Source: Ptiloglossa arizonensis (Eukaryota > Arthropoda > Insecta > Hymenoptera > Colletidae). From it: a DNA stretch of 64,000 nt. The first letter of the stretch is position 1, and the number at the start of each line of letters is the position of its first letter. Of this stretch, positions 1 to 12,344 are shown in pieces. The stretch is taken from NCBI RefSeq assembly GCF_051014685.1, contig NW_027478596.1, positions 62,001-126,000 on the forward strand, read 5' to 3'. The notes under the pieces were generated by a model, which saw only the letters and a list, made by a program, of their open reading frames with translations, searched no databases and had not been told where the DNA came from. Both the position numbers and the translations under genes were made by a program.

Positions 1-3000
1 AGTTATTGGTTTCGAGTATCAGACTTGCAAAAGTTTTGATGGTTTCTCACCCATTCCTTCACTTCAAGCTGCCATATTTTGCGAACGGATTGCCGAATCC
101 GAAAAATTTCTGTTGCATCTGAAAGTAGAAACTCTCCCGATTACAACGGTATGTGTATTTTTCCCCTAGGTCATTGTAGTTATTGGTTTCGAGTATCAGA
201 CTTGCGAAAATTTAGATGGATTCTCAACCATTCCTTAACTTCAAACTCTCATACCTCGCGAAAGGATTGACGAACTCGAGAAATTCCTGTTGCATCTGAA
301 AGCAGAAACTCGCCCGATTACCATGGTATGTGTATTTTTGCCCTAGGCCACAGTAGTTGTTGGTTTCGAGTATCAGACTTTCGAAAATTTTGATGGTTCC
401 TCAACCAGTCCTTAACTTCAAGCTCCCATATCTCGCGAACGGATTCACGAACTCGAGAAATTCCTGTAGCATCTGAAATTAGAAACTCGCCCCATTACAA
501 TGGTGTGTGTGCTTTTCCCGTGGGCCATTCCAGTTATTAGTTTCGAGTATCACCCTTGCGAAAATTTTAGTGGTTTCTCATCCATTCCTTAACTTCAAGC
601 TGCCATATTTCGCGAACGGATTGCCGAATCCGAAAAATTTCTGTTGCATCTGAAAGTAGAAACTCTCCCGATTACAACGGTATGTGTATTTTTCCCCTAG
701 GTCATTGTAGTTATTGGTTTCGAGTATCAGACTTGCGAAAATTTAGATGGATTCTCAACCATTCCTTAAGTTCAAACTCCCATGTCTCGCGAACGGATTG
801 ACGAACTCGAGAAATTCCTGATGCATCGGAAAGTAGAAACTCGCCCGATTACTATGGTGTGTGCACTTTTCCCCTTGGCCATTCCAGTTTTTCGTTTCTA
901 GCATCAGAATTGCGAAAATTTTGATGGTTTCTCAACCATTCCTTAACTTCAAACTCCCATATCTCGCGAACGGATTGACGAATTCGAGAATTTCCTATTG
1001 CATCTGAAAGCAGAAACTCGCCCGATTACAACGGTATGTGTATTTTTGCCCTAGGCCATAGTAGTTATATGTTTCGAGTATCAGACCAGCGAAAATTTTG
1101 ATGGTTTCTCAACCATTCCTTAACTTCAAACACCCATATCTCGCGAACGGATTGACGAACTCGAAAAATTCCGGTTGCATCTGAAAGCAGAAACTCGCCC
1201 GATTACAAAGGTATGTGTATTTTTCCCCTAGGCCTTTGTTGTTATTGGTTTCGAGTATCAGACTTGCGAAAATTTTGATGGTTCCTCAACCATTCCTTAA
1301 CTTCAAACTCCCATATCTCGCGAAAGGATTGACGAACTCAAGAAATTCCTGTTGCATTTGAAAGTAGAAACTCGCCAGATTACAATGATGTGTGTACTTT
1401 TCCCCTAGGCCATTCCAGTTATTTGTTTCGAGTTTCAGGCTTGCGAAACATTTTGAAGGTTTCTCAACCATTCCTTAACTTCAAACTCCCATATTTGGCG
1501 AACGGATTGACAAATCCGAAAAATTTCTGTCGCATCTGAAAGTAGAAACTCTCCCGATTACAACGCTATGTGTATTTTTCCCCTAGACCATTGTAGTTAT
1601 TGGTTTCGAGTATCAGACTTGCGAAAATTTAGATGGATTCTCAACCATTCCTTAACTTCAAACTCTCATACCTCGCGAACGGATTGACGAACTCGAGAAA
1701 TTCCAGTTGCACATGAAAGTAGAAACTCGCCGCATTACAATGCTGTGTGTACTTTTCCCCTAGGCCGTTCCAGTTATTGGTTTCGAGTATCAGACTTCCG
1801 AAAATTTTGATGGTTTCTCAACCATTCCTTAATTTCAAACACCCATTTCTCGCGAACGGAATGATGAACTCGAAAAATTCCTGTTGCTTCTGAAAGTGTA
1901 AACTCGCCCGATTACAATGGCGTGTGTACTTTTCCCCTTGGCCATTCCAGTTATTGGTTTCGAGTATCAGACCAGCGAAAATTTTGATGGTTTCTCAACC
2001 ATTCCTTAAATTCAATCTCCATATCTCGCGAACGGATTGACGAACTCGAGAAATTCCTGTTGCACCTGAAAGTAGAAACTCGCCGGATTACAAAGGTATG
2101 TGTATTTTTCCCCTAGGCCTTTGTAGTTATTGGTTTCGAGTATCAGAGGTGCGAAAATTTTGGTGGTTTCTCAACCATTCCTTAACTTCAAACTCCCATA
2201 TCTCTCGAACGGATTGACGAACTCGAGAATTTTCTATTGCATCTGAAAGTAGAAACTCGCCCGATTACAAAGGTTTGAGTATTTTTCCCCTAGGCCTTTG
2301 TAGTTATTGGTCTCGAGTATCAGACTTGCGAAAATTTTGATGATTCCTCAACCATTCCTTAACTTCAAGCTCCCATATATCGCGAACGGATTCACGAGCT
2401 CGAGAAATTCCTGTTGCATCTGAAAGAAGAAACTCGCCCGATTACAATGGTGTGTGTACTTTTCCCGTACGCCATTCCAGTTATTGGTTTCGAGTATCAC
2501 ACCTGCGAAAATTTTGATAGTTTCTCAACCATTCCTTAACTTCAACCTCCCATATCTCGCGAACGGATTGACGAAGTCGAGAAATTGCTGTCGCATCTGA
2601 AAGTGGAAACTCGCCCGATTACAATGGCGTGTGTACTTTTCTCCTTGGCCATTCCAGTTGTTGGTTTCGAGTATCAGACCAGCGAAAATTTTGATGGTTT
2701 CTCAACCATTCCTTATCTTCAAACTCCCATACCTCGCGAACGGATTGGCGAACTCGAGGAATTCGTGTTGCATCTGAAAGTAGAAACTCGCCCGATTACA
2801 ATGGTCTGTGTACTTTTCCCCTAGGCCATTCCAGTTATTGGTTTCGAGTTTCAGGCTTGCGAAAATTTTGTAGGTTTCTCAACCATTACTTAACTTCAAA
2901 CTCCCATATCTCTCGAACGGATTGACGAACTCGAGATTTTCCTATTGCATCTGAAAGTAGAAACTCGCGCGATTACAAAGGTATGTGTATTTTTCCCCTA

Positions 3001-3344
3001 GGCCGTTGTATTTATTGGTTTCGAGTATCAGAATTGCGAAAATTTTGATGGTTCCTCAACCATTCCATAACTTCAAGCTCCCATATCTGGCGAACGGATT
3101 CACGAACTCGAGAAATTCCTGTTGCATCTGAAAGAAGAAACTCGCCCGATTACAATGGTGTGTGTACTTTTCCCGTAGGCCATTCCAGTTATTGGTTTCG
3201 AGTATCAGACTTGCGAACATTTTGATGGTTTCTCAACCATTCCTTAACTTCACACATACATATCTCGCGAACGTATTGACGAACTCGAGAATTTCCTCTT
3301 GCATCTGAAAGCAGAAACTCGCCCGGTTACAACGGTATGTGCAA
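1..3344 (+). repeat. Heterogeneous monomer block without long HOR
   Basis: About 19 monomers with many private changes. Only short-range kinship is visible. A marker monomer containing AAACTCTCCCG followed by TTTAGATGGATTCTC occurs at about 130, 661 and 1547 (spacing three, then five, monomers). A monomer with GAAAGAAGAAACTCG occurs at 2422 and 3130 (four monomers apart, with related flanks). One 1-bp insertion (near 1446) and one 1-bp deletion (near 2020) were seen. This looks like an older or less recently homogenised part of the array. Confidence 0.8.
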
Positions 3345-5226
3345 TTTTGCCCTAGGCCATAGTAGTTATTGGTTTCGAGTATCAGACTTGCGGAACTTTT
3401 GATTGTTTCTCAACCATTCCTTAACTTCAAACTCCCATTTCTCGCGAACGGATTGACGAACTCGAGAAATTCCTGTTGCATCTAAAAGTAGAAACTCGCC
3501 CGATTACAATGGTGTGTGCACTTTTCCCCTAGGCCATTCCAGTTATTCGCTTCTAGCATCACAATTGCGACAATTTTGATGGTTTCTCAACCATTCAATA
3601 ACTTCAAACTCCCATATCTCGCGAAAGGATAGACGAACTCGAGAAATTCCTGTTGCATCTGAAAGTGGAAACTCGTCCGATTACAATGGTGTGTGCACTT
3701 TTTCCCTAGGCCATTCCAGTTGTTGGTTTCGAGTATCAGACCAGCGAAAATTTTGATGGTTTCTCTACCATTCCTTAATTTCAAACTCCCATATCTCGCG
3801 AACGGATTGACGAACTCGAGAAATTCCTGTTGTGTCTGAAAGTAGAAGCTCGCCCGATTAAAATGGTGTGTGTACTTTTCCCCTAGGCCATTCCAGTTAT
3901 TGGCTTCGAGTATCAGACCTGCAAAAATTTTGATGGTTTCTCAAGCATTCCTTAACTTCAAACTCCCATATCTCGCGAACGGATTGACGAACTGGAGAAA
4001 TTTCTGTTGCATCTGAAAGTAGAAACTCGCCCGATTACAATGGTTTGTGTACTTTTCCCCTAGGCCATTCCAGTTATTCGTTTCTAGCATCACAATTGCG
4101 ACAATTTTGATGGTTTCTCAACCACTCAATAACTTCAGACTCCCATATCTCGCGAACGGATGGACGAACTCGAGAAATTCCAGTTGCATCTGAAAGTGGA
4201 AACTCGTCCGATTACAAAGGTATGTGTATTTTTCCCATAGTCCTTTGTAGTTATTGGTTTCCAGTATCAGACTTGCGAAAATTTTGATGGTTTCTCATCC
4301 ATTCCTTAACTTCAAACTCCAATATCTCGCGAACGGATTGACGAACTCGAGAAATTCCTGTTGCATCTGAAAGTAGAAACTAGCCCGATTACAATGGTGT
4401 GTGTACTTTTCCCCTAGGCCATTCCAGTTGTTGGTTTCGAGTGTCAGACCAGCGAAAATTTTGATGTTTTCTCAACCATTCCTTAACTTCAAACTCCCAT
4501 ATCTCGCGAACGGATTGACACGCTCGAGAAATTCCTTTGTATCTGAAAGTAGAAACTCGCCCGTGTACAAAGATATGTGTGTTTTTCCCCTAGGCCGTTG
4601 TAGTTATTGGTTTCGAGTATCAGACTTGCGAACATTTTGATGGTTTCTCAACCATTCCTTAACTTCAAACTCGCATTTCTCGCGAAAGGATTGACGAACT
4701 CGAGAAATTCCTGTTGCATCCGAAAGTAGAAACTCGCCCGATTACAATGGTCTGTGTACTTTCGCCCTAGGCCTATCCAGTTATTGGCTTCGAGTATCAG
4801 ACCAGCGAAAATTTGGATGGTTTCTCAACCATTCCTTAACTTCAAACTCCCATATCTCGCGAACGGATTGACGCACTCGAGAAATTCCAGTTGCATCTGA
4901 AAGTAGAAACTCGCCCGAGTACAAAGATATGTGTGTTTTTCCCCTAGGCCTTTGCAGTTATTGGTTTCGAGTATCAGACTTGCGAACATTTTGATGTTTT
5001 CTCAGCCATTCCTTAACTTCAAACTCCAACATCTCGCGAACGGATTGACGAACTCGAGAAATTCCTGTTGCATCTGAAAGTAGAAACTAGCCGGATTACA
5101 ATGGTGTGTTTACTTTTTCCCTAGGGCATAGTAGTTATTGGTTTCGAGTATCAGAGTTGCGAAAATTTCGATGGTTTCTCAACCACTCCTTAACTTCAAA
5201 CTACCATATCTCGCGAACGTATTGAC
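3345..5226 (+). repeat. Left module of 60-mer unit, copy 1
   Basis: This matches 13,962-15,843 at an offset of 10,617 with few differences. Shared oddities prove common descent. Examples are TTGCGGAACTTTTGATTG near 3387, the shortened ATTCCTTTGTATC near 4531, and CTAGGGCATAG near 5121. Differences noticed lie near 3519, 5203 and 5220. Confidence 0.85.
3546..3722 (+). repeat. Divergent monomer class (example)
   Basis: This monomer shows a recurring subclass in which the landmark region reads TTCG(C/T)TTCTAGCATCAC, followed by ATTGCGACAA and later ATTCAATAACTTC in place of ATTCCTTAACTTC. The class recurs through both main HOR families, for example near 4079, 6553, 7796, 14163, 14697, 16639, 17876, 20175, 23366, 25667, 29027, 32038, 33450, 37348, 41417, 56817, 58236 and 62656. 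Because it sits at fixed HOR positions, it looks like an old variant carried along by amplification. Confidence 0.85.
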
Positions 5227-5757
5227 GAACTCGAGAAATTCCTGTTGCATCTGAAAGTAGAAACTAGCCGGATTACAATGGTGTGTGTACTTTTTCCCTA
5301 GGCCTTTGTAGTTATTGGTTTCGAGTATCAGACTTGCGAAAATTTTTATGGTTTCTCAACCATTCCTTAACTTCAAACTCCCATACCTCGCGAACGGATT
5401 CGCGGACTCGAGAAGTACCTGTTGCATCTGAAAGTAGAAACTAGCCCGATTACAATGTTGTGTGTACTTTTTCCCTAGGCCATTCCAGTTGTTGGTTTCG
5501 AGTATCAGACCTGCGAATATTTTGATGGTATCTCAACCATTCGTTATCTTCAAACTCCCATATCTCGCGAACGTATTGACGAACTCGAGAAATTCCTGTT
5601 GCATCTCAAAGTAGAAACTAGCCCGATTACAATGGTGTGTGTACTTTTTCCCTAGGCCATTCCAGTTGTTGGTTTCGAGTGTCAGACCAGCGAAAATTTT
5701 GATGTTTTCTCAACCATTCCTTAACTTCAAACTCCCATATCTCGCGAACGGATTGAT
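5227..5757 (+). repeat. Three monomers present only in copy 1 (531 bp)
   Basis: The offset between the two 60-mer copies drops from 10,617 left of here to 10,086 on the right, a difference of exactly 531 bp or three monomers. Either copy 1 gained or copy 2 lost them by exchange between similar monomers. The exact breakpoints are hidden by monomer similarity; 5238 and 5757 bracket one side each. Confidence 0.75.
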
Positions 5758-8096
5758 GAACTCGAGAAAGTCCTGTTGCATCTGAAAGCAGAAACTCGCC
5801 CGACTACAACGGTGTGTGCATTTTTGCCCTAGGCCATAGTAGTTATTGGTTTCGAGTTTCAGACTTGCGAAAATTTTGATGGTTTCTCAGCCATTCCTTA
5901 ACTTCAAACTCCAATATCTCGCGAACGGATTGACGAACTCGAGAAATTCCTGTTGCATCTGAAAGTAGAAACTAGCCCGATTACAATGGTGAGTATACTT
6001 TTTCCCTAGGCCATTCCAGTTGTTGGTTTCGAGTGTCAGACCAGCGAAAATTTTGATGTTTTCTCAACCATTCCTTAACTTCAAACTCCCATATCTCGCG
6101 AACGGATTGATGAACTCGAGAAATTCCTGTTGCATCTGAAAGCAGAAACTCGCCCGATTACAACGGTGTGTGCATTTTTGCCCTAGGCCATAGTAGTTAT
6201 TGGTTTCGAGTATCAGAGTTGCGAAAATTTCGATGGTTTCTCAACCACTCCTTAACTTCAAACTCCCATATCTCGCGAACGGATTGACGCGCTCGAGAAA
6301 TTCCTGTTGTATCTGAAAGTAGAGACTCGCCCGTGTACAAAGATATGTGTGTTTTTCCCCTAGGCCTTTGTAGTTATTGGTTTCGAGTATCAGACTTGCG
6401 AACATTTTGATGGTTTCTCAACCATTCCTTAACTTCAAACTCGCATTTCTCGCGAAAGCATTGACGAACTCGAGAAATTCCTGTTGCATCCGAAAGTAGA
6501 AACTCGCCCGATTACAATGGTGTGCGTACTTTTCCCCTAGGCCATTCCAGTTATTCGTTTCTAGCATCACAATTGCGACAAATTTGATGGTTTCTCAACC
6601 ATTCAATAACTTCAAACTCCCATATCTCGCGAAGGGATAGACGAACTCGAGAAATTCCTGTTGCATCTGAAAGTAGAAACTAGCCCGATTACAATGGTCT
6701 GTGTACTTTCGCCCTAGGACTATCCAGTTATTGGCTTCGAGTATCAGACCAGCGAAAATTTTGATGGTTTCTCAACCATTCCTTAACTTCAAACTCCCAT
6801 ATCTCGCGAACGGATTGACGCACTCGAGAAATTCCAGTTGCATCTGAAAGTAGAAACTCGCCCGAGTACAAAGATATGTGTGTTTTTCCCCTAGGCCTTT
6901 GCAGTTATTGGTTTCGAGTATCAGACTTGCGAACATTTTGATGTTTTCTCAGCCATTCCTTAACTTCAAACTCCAATATCTCGCGAACGGATTGACGAAC
7001 TCGAGAAATTCCTGTTGCATCTGAAAGTAGAAACTAGCCCGATTACAATGGTGTGTGTACTTTTTCCCTAGGCCATTCCAGTTGTTGGTTTCGAGTGTCA
7101 GACCAGCGAAAATTTTGATGTTTTCTCAACCATTCCTTAACTTCAAACTCCCATATCTCGCGAACGGATTGACGAACTCGAGAAATTCCTGTTCCATCTG
7201 AAAGCAGAAACTCGCCCGATTACAGCGGTGTGTGCATTTTTGCCCTAGGCCATAGTAGTTATTGGTTTCGAGTATCAGACCTGCGAAAATTTTGATGGTT
7301 TCTCAACCATTCGTTATCTTCAAACTCCCATATCTCGCGAACGGATTGACGAACTCGAGAAATTCCTGTTGCATCTGAAAGTTGAAACTAGCCCGATTAC
7401 AATGGTGTGTACTTTTCCCCTAGGCCATTCCAGTTATTGGTTTCGAATATCGGACCAGCAAAAATTTTGATGGTTTCTCAACCATTCCTTAATTTCAAAC
7501 TCCCATATCTCGCGAACGGATTGACGAACTCGAGAAATTCCTGTTGTGTCTGAAAGTAGAAGCTCGCCAGATTAGAATGGTGTGTGTACTTTTCCCCTAG
7601 GCCATTCCAGTTATTGGTTTCGAGTATCAGACCTGCGAAAATTTTGATGGTTTCTCAAGCATTCCTTAACTTCAAACTCCCATATCTCGCGAACGGATTG
7701 ACGAACTGGAGAAATTCCTGTTGCATCGGAAAATAGAAACTCGCCCGATTACAATGGTTTGTGTACTTTTCCCCTAGGCCATTCCAGTTATTCGTCTCTA
7801 GCATCACAATTGCGACAATTTTGATGGTTTCTCAACCATTCAATAACTTCAGACTCCCATATCTCGCGAACGGATGGACGAACTCGAGAAATTCCAGTTG
7901 CATCTGAAAGTGGAAACTCGTCCGATTACAAAGGTATGTGTATTTTTCCCATAGTCCTTTGTAGTTATTGGTTTCCAGTATCAGACTTGCGAAAATTTTG
8001 ATGGTTTCTCAACCATTCCTTAACTTCAAACTCCAATATCTCGCGAACGGATTGACGAACTCGAGAAATTCCTGTTGCATCTGAAAGTAGAAACTA
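5758..8096 (+). repeat. Right module of 60-mer unit, copy 1
   Basis: This matches 15,844-18,180, first at offset 10,086 and, after a 2-bp deletion in the other copy near 17,018, at offset 10,084. Shared markers include GAAAGTCCTGTTGC near 5766, GTGAGTATACTTT near 5990, and the shortened GGTGTGTACTTTTCC near 7400. The 8-monomer HOR begins at the right edge. Confidence 0.85.
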
Positions 8097-9512
8097 GCCG
8101 GATTACAGTGGTGTGTGTACTTTTTCCCTAGGCCATAGTAGCTATTGGTTTCGAGTATCAGAGTTGCGAAAATGTCGATGGTTTCTCAACCACTCCTTAA
8201 CTTCAAACTCCCATATCTCGCGAACGGATTGACATGCTCGAGAAATTCCTGTTGTATCTGAAAGTAGAAACTCGCCCGTGTACAAAGATATGTGTGTTTT
8301 TCCCCTAGGCCTTTGTAGTTATTGGTTTCGAGTATCAGACTTGCGAACATTTTGATGGTTTCTCAACCATTCGTTATCTTCAAACTCCCGTATCTCGCGA
8401 ACGGATTGACGAACTCGAGAAATTCCTGTTGCATCTGAAAGTAGAAACTAGCCCGATTACAATGGTCTGTGTACTTTCGCCCTAGGCCTATCCAGTTATT
8501 GGCTTCGAGTATCAGACCAGCGAAAATTTTGATGGTTTCTCAACCATTCCTTAACTTCAAAGTCCCATATCTCGCGAACGGATTGACGAACTTGAGAAAT
8601 TCCTGTTGCATCTGAAAGCAGAATCTCGCCCGATTACAACGATATGTGCATTTTAGCCCTAGGCCATAGTAGTTACTGGTTTCTAGTATCAGACGTGCGA
8701 AAATTTTGATGGTTTCTCAAGCATTCGTTAACTTCAAACTCCCATACCTCGCGAACGCTTTGACGAACTCGAGAAATTCCTGTTGTATCTGAAAGTAGAA
8801 GCTCGCCCGATTAGAATGGTGTGTGTACTTTTCCCCTAGGCCATACCAGTTATTGGTTTCGAGTATCAGACCTGTGAAAATTTTGATGGTTTCTCAAGCA
8901 TTCCTTAACTTCAAACTCCAATATCTCGCGAACGGATTGACGAACTCGAGAAATTCCTGTTGCATGTGAAAGTAGAAACTAGCCCGATTACAATGTTGTG
9001 TGTACTTCTTCCCTAGGCCATTCCAGTTGTTGGTTTCGAGTATCAGACCTGCGAAAATTTTGATGGTTTCTCAACCATTCGTTATCTTCAAACTCCCATA
9101 TCTCGCGAACGGATAGACGAACTCGAGAAATTCCTGTTGCATGTGAAAGTCGAAACTCGCCCGATTACAAAGGTATGTGTATTTTTCCCCTAGGCCTTTG
9201 TAGTTATTGGTTTCGAGTATCAGATTTGCGAAAATTTTGATGGTTTCTCAACCATTCCTTAACTTCAAACTCCAATATCTCGCGAACGGATTGACGAACT
9301 CGAGAAATTCCTGTTGCATGTGAAAGTAGAAACTAGCCCGATTACAATGTTGTGTGTACTTTTTCCCTAGGCCATTCCAGTTGTTGGTTTCGAGTATCAG
9401 ACCTGCGAAAATTTTGATGGTTTCTCAACCATTCGTTATCTTCAAACTCCCATATCTCGCGAACGGATTGACGAACTCGAGAAATTCCTGTTGCATCTGA
9501 AAGTAGAAACTA
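8097..9512 (+). repeat. 8-monomer HOR, copy 1 (1,416 bp)
   Basis: The unit is counted from GCCGGATTACAGTGG. The same word is at 9513, 10,929 and 12,345, each 1,416 bp (8 x 177) on. Position-specific words inside the unit include ACATGCTCGAG, CCCGTATCTCGCG, ACTTTCGCCCTAGGCC and ATTTTAGCCCTAGG. This copy has GAAAATGTCGATGG in its first monomer and ends on CATCTGAAAG. Confidence 0.92.
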
Positions 9513-10928
9513 GCCGGATTACAGTGGTGTGTGTACTTTTTCCCTAGGCCATAGTAGCTATTGGTTTCGAGTATCAGAGTTGCGAAAATTTCGATGGTTT
9601 CTCAACCACTCCTTAACTTCAAACTCCCATATCTCGCGAACGGATTGACATGCTCGAGAAATTCCTGTTGTATCTGAAAGTAGAAACTCGCCCGTGTACA
9701 AAGATATGTGTGTTTTTCCCCTAGGCCTTTGTAGTTATTGGTTTCGAGTATCAGACTTGCGAACATTTTGATGGTTTCTCAACCATTCGTTATCTTCAAA
9801 CTCCCGTATCTCGCGAACGGATTGACGAACTCGAGAAATTCCTGTTGCATCTGAAAGTAGAAACTAGCCCGATTACAATGGTCTGTGTACTTTCGCCCTA
9901 GGCCTATCCAGTTATTGGCTTCGAGTATCAGACCAGCGAAAATTTTGATGGTTTCTCAACCATTCCTTAACTTCAAAGTCCCATATCTCGCGAACGGATT
10001 GACGAACTTGAGAAATTCCTGTTGCATCTGAAAGCAGAATCTCGCCCGATTACAACGATATGTGCATTTTAGCCCTAGGCCATAGTAGTTACTGGTTTCT
10101 AGTATCAGACGTGCGAAAATTTTGATGGTTTCTCAAGCATTCGTTAACTTCAAACTCCCATACCTCGCGAACGCTTTGACGAACTCGAGAAATTCCTGTT
10201 GTATCTGAAAGTAGAAGCTCGCCCGATTAGAATGGTGTGTGTACTTTTCCCCTAGGCCATACCAGTTATTGGTTTCGAGTATCAGACCTGTGAAAATTTT
10301 GATGGTTTCTCAAGCATTCCTTAACTTCAAACTCCAATATCTCGCGAACGGATTGACGAACTCGAGAAATTCCTGTTGCATGTGAAAGTAGAAACTAGCC
10401 CGATTACAATGTTGTGTGTACTTCTTCCCTAGGCCATTCCAGTTGTTGGTTTCGAGTATCAGACCTGCGAAAATTTTGATGGTTTCTCAACCATTCGTTA
10501 TCTTCAAACTCCCATATCTCGCGAACGGATAGACGAACTCGAGAAATTCCTGTTGCATGTGAAAGTCGAAACTCGCCCGATTACAAAGGTATGTGTATTT
10601 TTCCCCTAGGCCTTTGTAGTTATTGGTTTCGAGTATCAGATTTGCGAAAATTTTGATGGTTTCTCAACCATTCCTTAACTTCAAACTCCAATATCTCGCG
10701 AACGGATTGACGAACTCGAGAAATTCCTGTTGCATGTGAAAGTAGAAACTAGCCCGATTACAATGTTGTGTGTACTTTTTCCCTAGGCCATTCCAGTTGT
10801 TGGTTTCGAGTATCAGACCTGCGAAAATTTTGATGGTTTCTCAACCATTCGTTATCTTCAAACTCCCATATCTCGCGAACGGATTGACGAACTCGAGAAA
10901 TTCCTGTTGCATCTCAAAGTAGAAACTA
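9513..10928 (+). repeat. 8-monomer HOR, copy 2 (1,416 bp)
   Basis: This is nearly identical to copy 1. It differs in having GAAAATTTCGATGG in the first monomer and CATCTCAAAG at its end (about 10,911). Both markers are shared with copy 4 and not with copies 1 and 3. Confidence 0.92.
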
Positions 10929-12344
10929 GCCGGATTACAGTGGTGTGTGTACTTTTTCCCTAGGCCATAGTAGCTATTGGTTTCGAGTATCAGAGTTGCG
11001 AAAATGTCGATGGTTTCTCAACCACTCCTTAACTTCAAACTCCCATATCTCGCGAACGGATTGACATGCTCGAGAAATTCCTGTTGTATCTGAAAGTAGA
11101 AACTCGCCCGTGTACAAAGATATGTGTGTTTTTCCCCTAGGCCTTTGTAGTTATTGGTTTCGAGTATCAGACTTGCGAACATTTTGATGGTTTCTCAACC
11201 ATTCGTTATCTTCAAACTCCCGTATCTCGCGAACGGATTGACGAACTCGAGAAATTCCTGTTGCATCTGAAAGTAGAAACTAGCCCGATTACAATGGTCT
11301 GTGTACTTTCGCCCTAGGCCTATCCAGTTATTGGCTTCGAGTATCAGACCAGCGAAAATTTTGATGGTTTCTCAACCATTCCTTAACTTCAAAGTCCCAT
11401 ATCTCGCGAACGGATTGACGAACTTGAGAAATTCCTGTTGCATCTGAAAGCAGAATCTCGCCCGATTACAACGATATGTGCATTTTAGCCCTAGGCCATA
11501 GTAGTTACTGGTTTCTAGTATCAGACTTGCGAAAATTTTGATGGTTTCTCAAGCATTCGTTAACTTCAAACTCCCATACCTCGCGAACGCTTTGACGAAC
11601 TCGAGAAATTCCTGTTGTATCTGAAAGTAGAAGCTCGCCCGATTAGAATGGTGTGTGTACTTTTCCCCTAGGCCATACCAGTTATTGGTTTCGAGTATCA
11701 GACCTGTGAAAATTTTGATGGTTTCTCAAGCATTCCTTAACTTCAAACTCCAATATCTCGCGAACGGATTGACGAACTCGAGAAATTCCTGTTGCATGTG
11801 AAAGTAGAAACTAGCCCGATTACAATGTTGTGTGTACTTCTTCCCTAGGCCATTCCAGTTGTTGGTTTCGAGTATCAGACCTGCGAAAATTTTGATGGTT
11901 TCTCAACCATTCGTTATCTTCAAACTCCCATATCTCGCGAACGGATAGACGAACTCGAGAAATTCCTGTTGCATGTGAAAGTCGAAACGCGCCCGATTAC
12001 AAAGGTATGTGTATTTTTCCCCTAGGCCTTTGTAGTTATTGGTTTCGAGTATCAGATTTGCGAAAATTTTGATGGTTTCTCAACCATTCCTTAACTTCAA
12101 ACTCCAATATCTCGCGAACGGATTGACGAACTCGAGAAATTCCTGTTGCATGTGAAAGTAGAAACTAGCCCGATTACAATGTTGTGTGTACTTTTTCCCT
12201 AGGCCATTCCAGTTGTTGGTTTCGAGTATCAGACCTGCGAAAATTTTGATGGTTTCTCAACCATTCGTTATCTTCAAACTCCCATATCTCGCGAACGGAT
12301 TGACGAACTCGAGAAATTCCTGTTGCATCTGAAAGTAGAAACTA
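10929..12344 (+). repeat. 8-monomer HOR, copy 3 (1,416 bp)
   Basis: It shares GAAAATGTCGATGG (near 11,000) and the CATCTGAAAG ending with copy 1. Private changes are GACTTGCG for GACGTGCG near 11,524 and GAAACGCGCCC for GAAACTCGCCC near 11,986. Confidence 0.92.

Noticed and set aside
30..1000. Possible ribosomal, 5S or tRNA genes in tandem
   Set aside because: No internal promoter boxes, cloverleaf or conserved rRNA words are present in the monomer, and its length and composition are those of a simple satellite.
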